Source: Bifidobacterium santillanense
Lineage (GTDB): Bacteria; Actinomycetota; Actinomycetes; Actinomycetales; Bifidobacteriaceae
Direction: 5' to 3'
NCBI RefSeq assembly: GCF_018555385.1
Contig: NZ_JAFEJS010000004.1
Location: 62,001 to 126,000 of the forward strand
DNA: 64,000 nt
Shown here: piece after piece, positions 24,960-34,235 of the stretch
Layout: the number at the start of each line of letters is the position of its first letter
How positions within the stretch are numbered: the stretch's first letter is position 1
Translations under genes and position numbers: made by a program
Notes under the pieces: generated by a model
What the model was told of the DNA's origin: nothing
Database searches by the model: none
Seen by the model: the letters and a program-made list of their open reading frames with translations, nothing else

Positions 24960-27164
24960 TCAGATGAGGCCCTTGAGGCCGTGATCGCGGCCGTCGCGCG
25001 CGAAGACGGGCACGACGTCGAGCGGTGCGTCGACGGTGACCGACTGCCCGCCGGCGTAGGTGCGGCCGTCGTGGAGGTTCGTCCACGTGGTCGACTCGCC
25101 GCCGGGCAGGTACACCTCGCGCGAGCGGGCGCCGGGCTCGGTCACGGGCGCGACGAGCAGGTCGGGGCCGAACGTGTACTCGTCGGCGACGTCGGCGGCC
25201 GCCTCCTCGCCGGGGAACTCGTAGAACAGGCCGCGCACGAGCGGCTGCCCGTACTCGTGCGCCTCGCGGAACAGCTCGCGCGTGTACGGGCGCATCGCCT
25301 CGCGCAGCCTGATGTACTTGACGAACGTCCGTTCCACCTCGGCTCCGAGGCTCCACGGCTCGTTGTCGTCGCCGGTGTGCACGTGCGTGATCTCGTTGCC
25401 GCGCTCGTCCCTCACCTCGTGATGGTCCGGACCACGGTCGCCGTGGTTGCGCATGACGGGCAGGAACGTGGAGAACTGGCACCAACGAACGAACAGCTCC
25501 CTGAACGCGTCGGAGGTGATGTCGCCGCCGGCGAAGCCGCCCATGTCGGTGGTGAACCACGGGATGCCGGCCGCGCCCATGTGGATCGCGCAGGTGATCT
25601 GCGCCTTGAGGTCGTCGAACGTGGAGTGCACGTCGCCGCTCCACACGAGCGCACCATAGCGCTGGGCGCCGGCCCACGCGGCACGCGAGAGGTTGACGGC
25701 GTCGTCCTTGCGCCCGATCGAGAGCTGACCGTCGTAGAAGGTCTTGTTGTACAGGACCGGGTAGATGTTGCCGACCTTGCCGACCGGCCCCAGGTGGAAC
25801 AGGTAGTGCGCGTAGTCGTAGTCGCCGCCCCATTCGGGTTCGGCCTCGTCGAGCCAGAACGCGTCGACGCCGCGGTCGGTGTAGTTGCGTTTGATCTTGC
25901 CCCACACCCACTCGCGCGCCTCGGGGTTGGTGGCGTCGAAGAACTGGCTGTCGCGAGGCCACCACATGCCCACGTCCTTGCCGGTGCGGGTCCTGGCGAG
26001 GAAGTTGCGGCGGCGCATCTCGTCGTAGTTCTCGGACTTCAGGTCGATCTGCGGCCACACGGAGACCATGAGTTTGATGCCCATCCGATGCAGTTCGTCG
26101 GTCATGGCCTTGACGTCGGGCCAGAACTCCTCGTCGAAGCGGAAGTCGCCCATGAGCGGCCAATGGAAGAAGTCGATGACGATGAGGTCGATCGGGATGT
26201 TCCGGCGTTTGAATCCGCGGGCGACCTCGAGCAGCTGCTCCTGGTTCCAGTAGCGCAGCTTGCACTGCCAGAAGCCCATGCCCCATTCGGGCATGACCGG
26301 CGCATGGCCGGTCGCGTCGGCGTACTGCGCCTCGATCTGCGCCGGCGTGTCCCCCACGGTGATCCAGTAGTCGATCTGGTCGGCGACGTCGGCGTGCCAT
26401 TCGGTGCGGTTCCTCGCGAACGTGACGCGGCCGATGGCGGGGTTGTTCCACAGGAAGCCGTAGCCGGCCGAGGAGACGACGAACGGGACCGAGCACTGGG
26501 AGTTGCGGTGCGCGAGCTCGAGCGTGGAGCCCTTCAAGTCGAGCACGCTCTGCTGGTATTCGCCCATGCCGTAGAGGTGCTCGCCGGCGGGGCTTTCGAA
26601 CGAGGCGATCGGCGACTCGGCGCCGGATTCGAGCGGACGGTGATTGCGGGCCCTCAAGTGCAGGGCGCCGCCGTCGGATGCCTCGCGGATGAGCACCCTG
26701 CCGATGCGGGTGTGCTCGAAGGACAGACGCACGTGGTCGTGAGCCCAACCGAAGACGTCGAGGCGCACGGTGATGTCGCCGTTGACGAGCGTGGCGCCCG
26801 TCTCGCCGATGGTGATGGTCGGTTTCGGGGCGTCCGCCGGGGGCTTGAGGAGCGCCCAGTCGACGTCGAGCGGGCGGTCCATGAGTCGCGAACGCACGCG
26901 CACGGAGTTCGCGCCCCACGCCTCGACGCGCACGTATTCGCCGTCGGCGGTCCATTCGATCGCGGTCGCGTCACGGATCGTGAACATCTGCGCCACGATC
27001 CCGGCGAGGTCCAATGCCTCGGCTGCGGCCCCGGCGTTCTCGACGCTGACGTCGGCGGACGCGGTCTTGACCTTGGCTTTGGTCGCCCCGGCCTCGGATC
27101 CGGGCTGAGTCTCCGGCTGCTCCGCGGACTCGTTCCCGTTCGGAGTGCTGCTGCTGGAAGTCAT
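24960..27164 (-). CDS. GH31 alpha-glycosidase (xylosidase/glucosidase type)
   Basis: 734 residues; ATG 27164 has AAGGAG upstream. Cytosolic. GH31 landmarks: EWGMGFWQCKLRYWNQEQ, nucleophile Asp439 in FWLDEAEPE, acid/base Asp511 in WSGDVHSTF, and FTTDMGGFAGGD. The FWLDEAEPE and KLRYWNQEQ motifs recall alpha-xylosidases of the YicI type rather than alpha-glucosidases. The first 50 residues are a hydrophilic, low-complexity extension. It follows GH78 on the same strand after a 90-nt gap containing its own operator-like repeats. Confidence 0.88.
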   Translation of the reverse strand: MTSSSSTPNGNESAEQPETQPGSEAGATKAKVKTASADVSVENAGAAAEALDLAGIVAQMFTIRDATAIEWTADGEYVRVEAWGANSVRVRSRLMDRPLDVDWALLKPPADAPKPTITIGETGATLVNGDITVRLDVFGWAHDHVRLSFEHTRIGRVLIREASDGGALHLRARNHRPLESGAESPIASFESPAGEHLYGMGEYQQSVLDLKGSTLELAHRNSQCSVPFVVSSAGYGFLWNNPAIGRVTFARNRTEWHADVADQIDYWITVGDTPAQIEAQYADATGHAPVMPEWGMGFWQCKLRYWNQEQLLEVARGFKRRNIPIDLIVIDFFHWPLMGDFRFDEEFWPDVKAMTDELHRMGIKLMVSVWPQIDLKSENYDEMRRRNFLARTRTGKDVGMWWPRDSQFFDATNPEAREWVWGKIKRNYTDRGVDAFWLDEAEPEWGGDYDYAHYLFHLGPVGKVGNIYPVLYNKTFYDGQLSIGRKDDAVNLSRAAWAGAQRYGALVWSGDVHSTFDDLKAQITCAIHMGAAGIPWFTTDMGGFAGGDITSDAFRELFVRWCQFSTFLPVMRNHGDRGPDHHEVRDERGNEITHVHTGDDNEPWSLGAEVERTFVKYIRLREAMRPYTRELFREAHEYGQPLVRGLFYEFPGEEAAADVADEYTFGPDLLVAPVTEPGARSREVYLPGGESTTWTNLHDGRTYAGGQSVTVDAPLDVVPVFARDGRDHGLKGLI

Positions 27165-27188
27165 TCACTTCGCTCCTTCGCATGTGTA

Positions 27189-27215
27189 TGTAGCGCTACA
27201 ATTATAGCGCTACAT
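27189..27215. promoter_or_regulatory. Tandem TAGCGCTA operator-like palindromes before GH31
   Basis: TGTAGCGCTACA (27189-27200) is a perfect 12-bp palindrome, followed at once by ATAGCGCTACAT (27204-27215). Position 25-50 nt before the GH31 start fits promoter-overlapping repressor sites. The motif differs from the other LacI-type sites in the window, so a separate regulator (perhaps LacI 23572-24831) is expected. Confidence 0.55.
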
Positions 27216-27254
27216 AATCGCCGGGGCAAACACACCCAAACCTGTGGCCCATGG

Positions 27255-30215
27255 TCACAGGCCGGCGACGAGATGATGGCGGCCGGGGGCGAGGCCACGG
27301 TAGGCGGCGGACGGCAGGATCACGTCCGCGTGGGTGCGCGACGGGACGGTCAGGTCCAGCTCGAGGACCTGCCTACGGCCGACACCGGGCCGGGCGGCAC
27401 GAATCCGTCCGGTCACGGCCGGGGCGGAGTCACCGTCGGCCGCTTCAGAGGACACACGGTAGGAGGCGTGGATGTCGCCGGCCGGGGTGGGCACGACGAC
27501 GCTCGCCTCGGGCACGAACCCGGCGGCGCCCGGCTCCCCCGGCTGCGGACGGACCTCGAAACGGCGGTAGCCCGGCTCGATCGGGCGGATGCCCGTCAGA
27601 CCCGCGGGCAGCAGGAACGCCGGCGACGCGCCCCATGGATGCGAGTACGTGGCGTTGGGCTTGCGCGCGATGTCCCACGCTTCCATCGTGCCGCCGGCGT
27701 CCTGCACGAGCATGTACGCCCACGAGTGCGTGGTGCGCGGGTCCGCGATCATCGCGGTCGCCTCGGCGCCGAGCCCGGCCCGGTACAGGCCCAGCAGGTA
27801 CGCGGCGGCCGTGTAGACACTGCATGCCATGCCCTTGCCCTTGAGGAACGCGGCGAGACGACCGACGCGCGCTTGGGGCACTTCGGCGAAGGCGAGCGCG
27901 AACGCCGACGCATGCAGCGAGGCGTGCTCGATCGGGGCGAACGACCAGTCCCGATGTGTCGGCCCGGAATCCCGACCTACCCCCGCCTCCGCCCCGGCGG
28001 ACGGTTCCGCCTGTGCGACCACCTGCAGCCCGTCGTGGTAGGCGCCGAGATCGGCGTCGTAGAGCCGTTCGTGGATGGTCTCGCGCATACGCGCGGCGGT
28101 CCGCGCGAAGCGTTCGGCATCATCCGACCGCCCGAGCACGCGGGCGATGTCGGTCATGTCGGCGTAGGCCCGCGAGGCGAGCGCATTGACCACCGTGTTG
28201 ATCTCGCCGAAGATGAATCCGTCGCGTTCGGACGGAGGCCAGTCGACGAGGTCGCCGTCCATCTGGCTTGATTCGCCGGGCTCCTTGATGACGAGACCGG
28301 TCGCGCCGTCGACGTACCGGTCGGGCAGGAGTGCGGCCAGTCTGTCGTAGAGGTGATCGAGCGGCGCGGCCGAACCGGTGAACATCCACGCGTCGTGCGC
28401 GGTGAGGATCAGGTACAGCGGCCATTCGGTGGGCCAGGTGCGGTTCGAGGCGAGCCAGTCGATCGTATAGCCGGCGAGCGCCGGCGAGTCATCGAGCGCG
28501 AGGTGCGCGCGTTGCTGGATCCACGCGTCCGCCTCGTAGGGAGCGCGTTCGCGGGTCCATGAATCGGCGTAGATGTTGCCGTTGAACGCCTTGATGGTGT
28601 GTGCGGAGAGTCGCCAGACGGCGTCGAGCGCCGGGTCCGAGGACCGGAACGAACCGGGGTACGCGGGAAGGGCCGGACACGTCCGCGTTCGACCATGCGC
28701 GTTTTCGACGATTCCCGGGGCTCCTGCCACGCCCGGGTGGACGAGTGCGACCGCGGTCAGAGCCCCGCCGACCCCGATGCCGCGCGACATGATGCGTCCG
28801 ATCGCCGTGGCCCGTTCGTCGAGCCCGGTGGGCGTGGGCTCGTCCCACGAGGAGGGCTGCTCCGGCGGCTGCGCGACGTCGATCTCGACGTAGCGGAAGA
28901 CGCGCAATCCCCATGTCTCCAACGGCCCGCAGCCGGGCGTGACGTGCCAGCGTTCCTCGTACACGTTGCCGGCGGACAGGTGGTGGCGCACCGATCCGTC
29001 GCCGTTGAGGGTCTCGCCGTAGCGGATGACGACGTCGATCGGCTCGCGCGGGTCGAGATCGAGCCGGATTCCGCCCATGTACCCGGCGCCGAAGTCCGCG
29101 ACGACGCCGACGAGGCGGGAGGCGCCCCCGACGGCGGGCCCCAAGCCGGCGCTCCCCTTGCTCACGGCGATGTCGTCCGTGGCGGCGGAGGCCCCGGCCA
29201 CATACGTGCGGGTCACGCACCGCAACGTCACGGGGTGCACGTCCACCGCGGCCAGCTTGTCGGTCGGGGTGGCGGCCAACCGCGCGAACGCGGGTTTCCC
29301 GCGCACCGGCACCCATGCGGAGTCGTCGAAGTCGGAGCGGGAGAAGCCGCGCGGGAAGCGGTCCGCACGCAGGTCCTCGGCGGGCGCCTCGAAGTACCGG
29401 GTGCCGATCGACGTGGACGGCGGGTAGACGTTCCATGGTTCGGGCAGCGCACGCCAGACCATGGCATCATCCGCACCGGCACCGCCCGCACCCGTGCCGT
29501 AGTGGGCGATCACGCCGTCCTCGTAGCACACGTCGAGTTGGGCGACGAAGCGACGGTCTTCCATCGTGTAGGCGATCACGCCGATCGCGTTGCCTTCTCC
29601 GGCTCGCAGCAGACCGGTGACGTCGTAGCCGTCGTATCGGGTCTCGTCGCCGATCGGGAAGGTCGGTCCGACGCCGACGAACGCGCCGTTGACCCACATG
29701 CGGTACACGAACTGACGTGCGGGGCGGGTGGACGCGGCGGTCGCGTTGAGCGTCGCCCAGCGGATGGGCTTGTCCGGCAGACGGACGAAGCCGCGCAGGA
29801 ACGCCCAGCCGGCCGCGTTGCCGAGGGAATCGGCCTGCTCGGGCCCCCAGATCGGCGAGGCGTGCCATGCGCGCCCCGCGCCGGTGCCGAACATGACCGG
29901 TTCGGCCCAGTCGCCCTCGAAGCCGTCGGCGTACCGCCAGCGCAGCGACGCCCAGTAGCGCCGCGACGGCGCCATGTCGAGACCGTCCAGCGGCACGCCG
30001 CACCACGCGTCGCCCTGTACCCACGCATCACCGGACGACCAGACCGCACCGCGCCCCGCCGCCGCTTCGGCCGCGGTCGCGTCGACGACGATCTGATAGG
30101 CGACCGGGTCTCCCCCATGCTCCGGACCGGAGGCGGCGTCATCCCGCCAGCGCAGCACCGGAGTGGTCCCTGGTTCCAAATCCACCGGAGCGCGGCGATC
30201 ATCAATCAGCAGCAT
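27255..30215 (-). CDS. GH78-type alpha-L-rhamnosidase
   Basis: 986 residues, ATG 30215 with GGGGGAG 7 nt upstream. Order typical of GH78: Ig-like N-terminus, jelly-roll domain with VNGAFVGVGPTFP, alpha/alpha barrel, C-terminal Greek key. In the barrel, DSWTRERAPYEADAW (Asp551 onward) and GDLVDWPPSERDG carry the usual acidic residues. Cytosolic, no signal peptide. It would remove rhamnose caps, as found on arabinogalactan or rhamnogalacturonan side chains. Divergent from LacI 30614-31660 with operator-like sites between. Confidence 0.85.
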   Translation of the reverse strand: MLLIDDRRAPVDLEPGTTPVLRWRDDAASGPEHGGDPVAYQIVVDATAAEAAAGRGAVWSSGDAWVQGDAWCGVPLDGLDMAPSRRYWASLRWRYADGFEGDWAEPVMFGTGAGRAWHASPIWGPEQADSLGNAAGWAFLRGFVRLPDKPIRWATLNATAASTRPARQFVYRMWVNGAFVGVGPTFPIGDETRYDGYDVTGLLRAGEGNAIGVIAYTMEDRRFVAQLDVCYEDGVIAHYGTGAGGAGADDAMVWRALPEPWNVYPPSTSIGTRYFEAPAEDLRADRFPRGFSRSDFDDSAWVPVRGKPAFARLAATPTDKLAAVDVHPVTLRCVTRTYVAGASAATDDIAVSKGSAGLGPAVGGASRLVGVVADFGAGYMGGIRLDLDPREPIDVVIRYGETLNGDGSVRHHLSAGNVYEERWHVTPGCGPLETWGLRVFRYVEIDVAQPPEQPSSWDEPTPTGLDERATAIGRIMSRGIGVGGALTAVALVHPGVAGAPGIVENAHGRTRTCPALPAYPGSFRSSDPALDAVWRLSAHTIKAFNGNIYADSWTRERAPYEADAWIQQRAHLALDDSPALAGYTIDWLASNRTWPTEWPLYLILTAHDAWMFTGSAAPLDHLYDRLAALLPDRYVDGATGLVIKEPGESSQMDGDLVDWPPSERDGFIFGEINTVVNALASRAYADMTDIARVLGRSDDAERFARTAARMRETIHERLYDADLGAYHDGLQVVAQAEPSAGAEAGVGRDSGPTHRDWSFAPIEHASLHASAFALAFAEVPQARVGRLAAFLKGKGMACSVYTAAAYLLGLYRAGLGAEATAMIADPRTTHSWAYMLVQDAGGTMEAWDIARKPNATYSHPWGASPAFLLPAGLTGIRPIEPGYRRFEVRPQPGEPGAAGFVPEASVVVPTPAGDIHASYRVSSEAADGDSAPAVTGRIRAARPGVGRRQVLELDLTVPSRTHADVILPSAAYRGLAPGRHHLVAGL

Positions 30216-30613
30216 CGGTTACTCCCCCAAAGACAGTGATCAAGCGGTCGCGTTCGGCGGCGGCGATCGGCATCACCGTGCCGTGACATGATCTGCGCGC
30301 CGTCCGCACTGACCGGCAGCACGCCCGGTTCCCGCCGACGGAATCAGAAAGGAGAGGTGGCATGACTTCGTCGACGGAGCCATTGGTTGCCTTATCAAGA
30401 TTAACGATAATCATCATAGGACGAGCATCTCACGGACACAAACCGGAAGCGGAACGACCCGTCGACGCCGTGCCGACGGATAGCGGTTCGACAGGCTGGA
30501 TGGTTATCGTTATTCCGGCACGGCGATATGCTTGGGACTGATCATAGGGCGACGCGGACCGGTCACGAACCGTATCGTCCGCAGGCAGCCGCAGGCAGTG
30601 AAGTAAGGACGGC
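30216..30613. promoter_or_regulatory. Divergent GH78 / LacI control region
   Basis: 398 nt without a gene. GATTAACGATAATC at 30399-30412 and ATGGTTATCGTTATTCC at 30500-30516 match the operator family seen at 22292 and 34057. No other structure noticed. Confidence 0.6.
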
Positions 30614-31660
30614 ATGAACATGAACGCCAAGGCACCCACGCTCAAGGACATCGCCGAGGAGGTCGGCGTCACCCCCATGACCGTGTCGAAGGCGCTGCGG
30701 GGCATGCCGGGCGTCAAGGCGTCCACGCGCGCCAAGGTGCTCGCCGTGGCCGAACGGCTCAACTACCGGGTCAACGTGCAGGCGAGCTCGCTCAAGTCGG
30801 GCCGCAGCGGCATCATCCGCATCATGGTCAACGAGTACCGGCTCCCGTTCTACGCGCAGCTCATCGACGCCCTGTCCGACGAGGTCAGGCGCAACGGGCT
30901 CACGCCGTTCCTGCAGAAGACCGGCTACTCGGCCGAATCGGCGGCCGAGGCCATGCGCAGCCCGTACTTCTCCGGCAGCATGTTCGACGGCACCATCGCC
31001 CACGCGTCGGGCGTCACCGAGGCGGGGATCCTCAAATCGGGCAATCCGACCGTACTGCTCGACGACTGCGCCGCCAACCCCGCCGTCAGCACAGTCAACT
31101 GGCCGAACGAGATGGGCGCCAGGGCCGGCGTGCAGCACCTCATCGACCGTGGCTGCCGCAACATCGGCATCGTCACCGTCTGCCCGTACATGGATGTCGA
31201 GGATCTGCTCAGGGACCATGTCTCCAATGACCCGGTCCGCCTGCGCGGCGCGCGCTCGGCCCTCATCGACAACGGCCTGCCCTACGACCCCGAGCATGTC
31301 ATCAGGGTCACGGGATTGAACGAGCCCCAGGGCATCGACGCGGCGCATCGGCTGGCCGACACCCACGCCGGATTCGACGGCTACCTGTGCATGAACGACT
31401 CACTCGCCCTCGGACTCATCCGCGGGTTCGCCGACCGCGGCGTGCGCGTGCCCGACGACGTGCGCGTCATCGGCTTCGATGGCATCGTCGCCGGCGCCTA
31501 CTCCGTGCCGACGCTGAGCACGGTCTCGGTCGACCTCGACCAGCTCGCGCAGATCGCCGTCGGCCAGCTCCTGCGCCAGATCAACGACCCGGACGGCGAC
31601 TGGCGCCCGACCGCCACCACCGTCGGCTTCGCCCTGATCGCTCGCGAATCGACCCGCTGA
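30614..31660 (+). CDS. LacI-family regulator, probable controller of the arabino/rhamnoside regulon
   Basis: 348 residues; AAGGA lies 7 nt before ATG 30614. Helix-turn-helix TLKDIAEEVGVTPMTVSKAL, hinge QASSLKSGRSG, sensor domain ending in GFDGIVAGAYSVPTLSTV. It stands next to two copies of the ATGGTTAwCGwTAA motif that recur before GH27/GH43 and GH127, so it is the best candidate to control all of these; this is inference from motif sharing. Confidence 0.88.
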   Translation: MNMNAKAPTLKDIAEEVGVTPMTVSKALRGMPGVKASTRAKVLAVAERLNYRVNVQASSLKSGRSGIIRIMVNEYRLPFYAQLIDALSDEVRRNGLTPFLQKTGYSAESAAEAMRSPYFSGSMFDGTIAHASGVTEAGILKSGNPTVLLDDCAANPAVSTVNWPNEMGARAGVQHLIDRGCRNIGIVTVCPYMDVEDLLRDHVSNDPVRLRGARSALIDNGLPYDPEHVIRVTGLNEPQGIDAAHRLADTHAGFDGYLCMNDSLALGLIRGFADRGVRVPDDVRVIGFDGIVAGAYSVPTLSTVSVDLDQLAQIAVGQLLRQINDPDGDWRPTATTVGFALIARESTR

Positions 31661-31747
31661 CCCGGCGCGCAAGTCGGCCGGACGGAATGGTCCCGATCAG
31701 CCGGTCCGCGTCAGCACGAGCAATGCGCGCGAGTCCGGCGGTCCACG

Positions 31748-33934
31748 TCACACGTTGAGGAAGACGGTCATCTCGTTCTCGCCGCGGTTGGCCCAGGCGA
31801 AGTACGGGATGAGCGTCGCGGTCACGGGCTTGCGCTCCGCCGGCGCGTAGTCGGCGTAGAGCGGCGCGAACGCGGGGGCCTCGGCGCCCGCGGGAGCGGC
31901 GGCGACGGTCTCGGGCACGGGCTCGCGCCAGGCGGGCACCTCGAGCTTGACCATGCGCCGGACGACGGGCTCGACCTCGCCCTGGCCTCGCTCGTCGATG
32001 CCCTTGGCGCCGGCCTGGAAGTCGAACTCGTCGACGCGCACCGACTCGGGGTCGTCGAGGACCTTGGCGACGTCGGCGTGCAGCAGGTGCAGGTTGGATC
32101 CGTTGTCCCTCTCCTCGGCGCAGAACGTGATCGGGCCGCGTGAGAACGCGACCTTGTTCGCATCCTCGCGCACGAGCGGGTTGGCCTTGAGCATGCGCAC
32201 CGGCATCGGGAAGTCGAAGGAGACGACGTCGCCGTCATGCCATTCGCCCGTGAGGTAGAGGTAGCCGTCGCGCAGTTCGCGCGCGACGCGCGGCGAGGCG
32301 CCGGACTCGCCGGTCGTGGCGATCGTGCCGGCGGCGACGGTGGGCGCACCGGCCCAGCCCGGAAGGCGGAACGCGAGCGTGAACGTCGCCGGCCCGTCGA
32401 GGTGGACGACGACCGAGCCGTCGCCGTGCCATGGCAGGTCGGCGTCGACGTCGAGGCGCACCGGCACGCCGGCGAGCGTCGCCTTCGCCTCGCCGCCCAT
32501 GTACAGGTGCGTGTAGAGCGTGGAGCCGTCGTCGGCGAGCGTGTACGCGTACTCCTGCACGGATTCGACGATGCGGGCGATGTTCGGCGGGCAGCAGGCG
32601 CAGCCGAACCACTTCTGGCGCACCGGCTTGACGTGGTCGAGCCGCTTGTCGCGGCGACAGGCGTACGGGTCGACCTCCAGCGGGTTCACGTAGAAGAAGC
32701 TCTTGCCGTCGAGGGCCATGCCGGCGAGCGTGGTGTTGTACAGGGCCAGCTCCATGACGTCCGCGTACTCGGCCTTGGGTTCGAGCTCGAGCATGCGGCG
32801 GGCGAAGAACGCGAGGGCGATCGCCGCGCATGACTCCGAGTAGGCGGTGTCGTTGGGCAGGTCGTAGTCGTAGGAGAACGCCTCGCCCTCGCGGGTGCCG
32901 CCGATGCCGCCGGTGACGTACAGCTTCTTGTCGACGATGTTGCGCCACAGGTTCCCGCACGCCTCGGCGAGGGTCGGGTCGTCGGTCAGGCGCGCGACGT
33001 CGGCCATGCCGGAGTAGAGGTATCCGGCGCGCACCGCGTGGCCGACCGCCTCCTGCTGCTCGCGCACCGGCTCGTGGGCCTGCGCGTACGGGCAGTCGAA
33101 CTGCCATGCGGTATCGGCGGTGCCGTCCTTCCTGTCGCGCTCGCCCTCGTAGCGGAAGTAGTTGGGTTCGGTGCCGCGCTGGTCGATGAAGAACTTCGCG
33201 AGGTCGAGGTACTTTCTCTCGCCGGTCACCTCGAACAGGCGGGCGAGGGCCATCTCGGCGATCTCGTGGCCCGGGTAGCCCTTGCACTGGCCCGGGTTCG
33301 GGCCGAAGTACGAGGCGGTGTAGTCGGCGAACCGCTCGGCGGCCTTCAAAAGCTTGTCCTTGCCGGTGCCCTCCCAGTAGGCGATCGCGCCCTCGATGAG
33401 GTGGCCGAGGCAGTAGAGCTCGTGGTGCCAGCGCAGGTTGTGGAACGCGCGGTCCATGCCGTTGAGGATGTAGTAGGTGTCGAGGTAGCCGTTGTCGAGC
33501 TGGGCGGCGCACACGACGTCGATCGCCCTGTCGGCCGTGGCCTCGAGCTCGGCGTCCGGATGATGCGCGAGCGAGTAGCCGACCGCCTCGATCCACTTGG
33601 AGAAGTCGGTGTCCTGGAACACGAAGCCGTAGAACGTGTCCGGATCGGGATGGGCCGGGTCCTCGGGCTTGGATTCGAAGCCGCGGTAGGAGTAGGCCGG
33701 CGGCACGAACCGCTTGCCCTCGGCGCCCTTGCGCGCGTTCTGCGCGGCGGCGGCCCTGAAGTTGTGCATGCAGTAGCTGGGGGCCGCGCCCGGCACGTCG
33801 TCGTTCAGGGCCCTCCACTGATACGGCAGCACCGCCGTGCGCACGAGCTCCTGCTCGGCGTGCCAGAACGCGTCGGTGACGGTCACGTCCCCGAGCTTGA
33901 GCGGGGTGCTGTGCCCCATCGCGGAATCGGTCAT
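31748..33934 (-). CDS. GH127 beta-L-arabinofuranosidase (HypBA1-like)
   Basis: 728 residues from ATG 33934, chosen because GGAG is 9 nt upstream and too close to the ATG at 33940. GH127 hallmarks: zinc and catalytic residues in GTREGEAFSYDYD, SESCAAIA and FGCACCPPN, where Cys447 aligns with the HypBA1 nucleophile and Cys448 and the earlier Glu/Cys with zinc ligands. Cytosolic alpha/alpha barrel enzyme that releases L-arabinose from beta-1,2-arabinofuranosyl units. Operator ATGGTTAACGTTAAAC lies about 120 nt upstream. Confidence 0.92.
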   Translation of the reverse strand: MTDSAMGHSTPLKLGDVTVTDAFWHAEQELVRTAVLPYQWRALNDDVPGAAPSYCMHNFRAAAAQNARKGAEGKRFVPPAYSYRGFESKPEDPAHPDPDTFYGFVFQDTDFSKWIEAVGYSLAHHPDAELEATADRAIDVVCAAQLDNGYLDTYYILNGMDRAFHNLRWHHELYCLGHLIEGAIAYWEGTGKDKLLKAAERFADYTASYFGPNPGQCKGYPGHEIAEMALARLFEVTGERKYLDLAKFFIDQRGTEPNYFRYEGERDRKDGTADTAWQFDCPYAQAHEPVREQQEAVGHAVRAGYLYSGMADVARLTDDPTLAEACGNLWRNIVDKKLYVTGGIGGTREGEAFSYDYDLPNDTAYSESCAAIALAFFARRMLELEPKAEYADVMELALYNTTLAGMALDGKSFFYVNPLEVDPYACRRDKRLDHVKPVRQKWFGCACCPPNIARIVESVQEYAYTLADDGSTLYTHLYMGGEAKATLAGVPVRLDVDADLPWHGDGSVVVHLDGPATFTLAFRLPGWAGAPTVAAGTIATTGESGASPRVARELRDGYLYLTGEWHDGDVVSFDFPMPVRMLKANPLVREDANKVAFSRGPITFCAEERDNGSNLHLLHADVAKVLDDPESVRVDEFDFQAGAKGIDERGQGEVEPVVRRMVKLEVPAWREPVPETVAAAPAGAEAPAFAPLYADYAPAERKPVTATLIPYFAWANRGENEMTVFLNV

Positions 33935-34235
33935 GGTCATATGCTCCTTCGACATCATGTTCGGCGTGTCCGTCCGGCGCCGGGCATGACATCGGACCGG
34001 GCGTCGCAGCCGGCGGCTCCGTCATCCGCCGGTTGTTACCGCTCACATCACATCCTATGGTTAACGTTAAACAAAGTCAACCCGACACCCGGAAGGACCG
34101 ATTCCGCCCCGGACGCGACGTCCAGCCCGGCCCACGCCCCGGCCCCGTCCGGACACCCGCCTGCGGGCGTGTACGCCTCGCCGAAGAACCGACCACGCCC
34201 GGTCCCGTCCGGACGCCCATCCCAGGCGTACGCGC
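33935..34235. other. GH43-GH127 intergenic region with operator and a repeated segment
   Basis: 301 nt. Holds the operator-like ATGGTTAACGTTAAAC (34057-34072) and a near-repeat of about 26 nt at 34132-34158 and 34193-34218 (shared core CCCGTCCGGAC), 61 nt apart. No gene or T-tailed hairpin seen. Confidence 0.5.
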
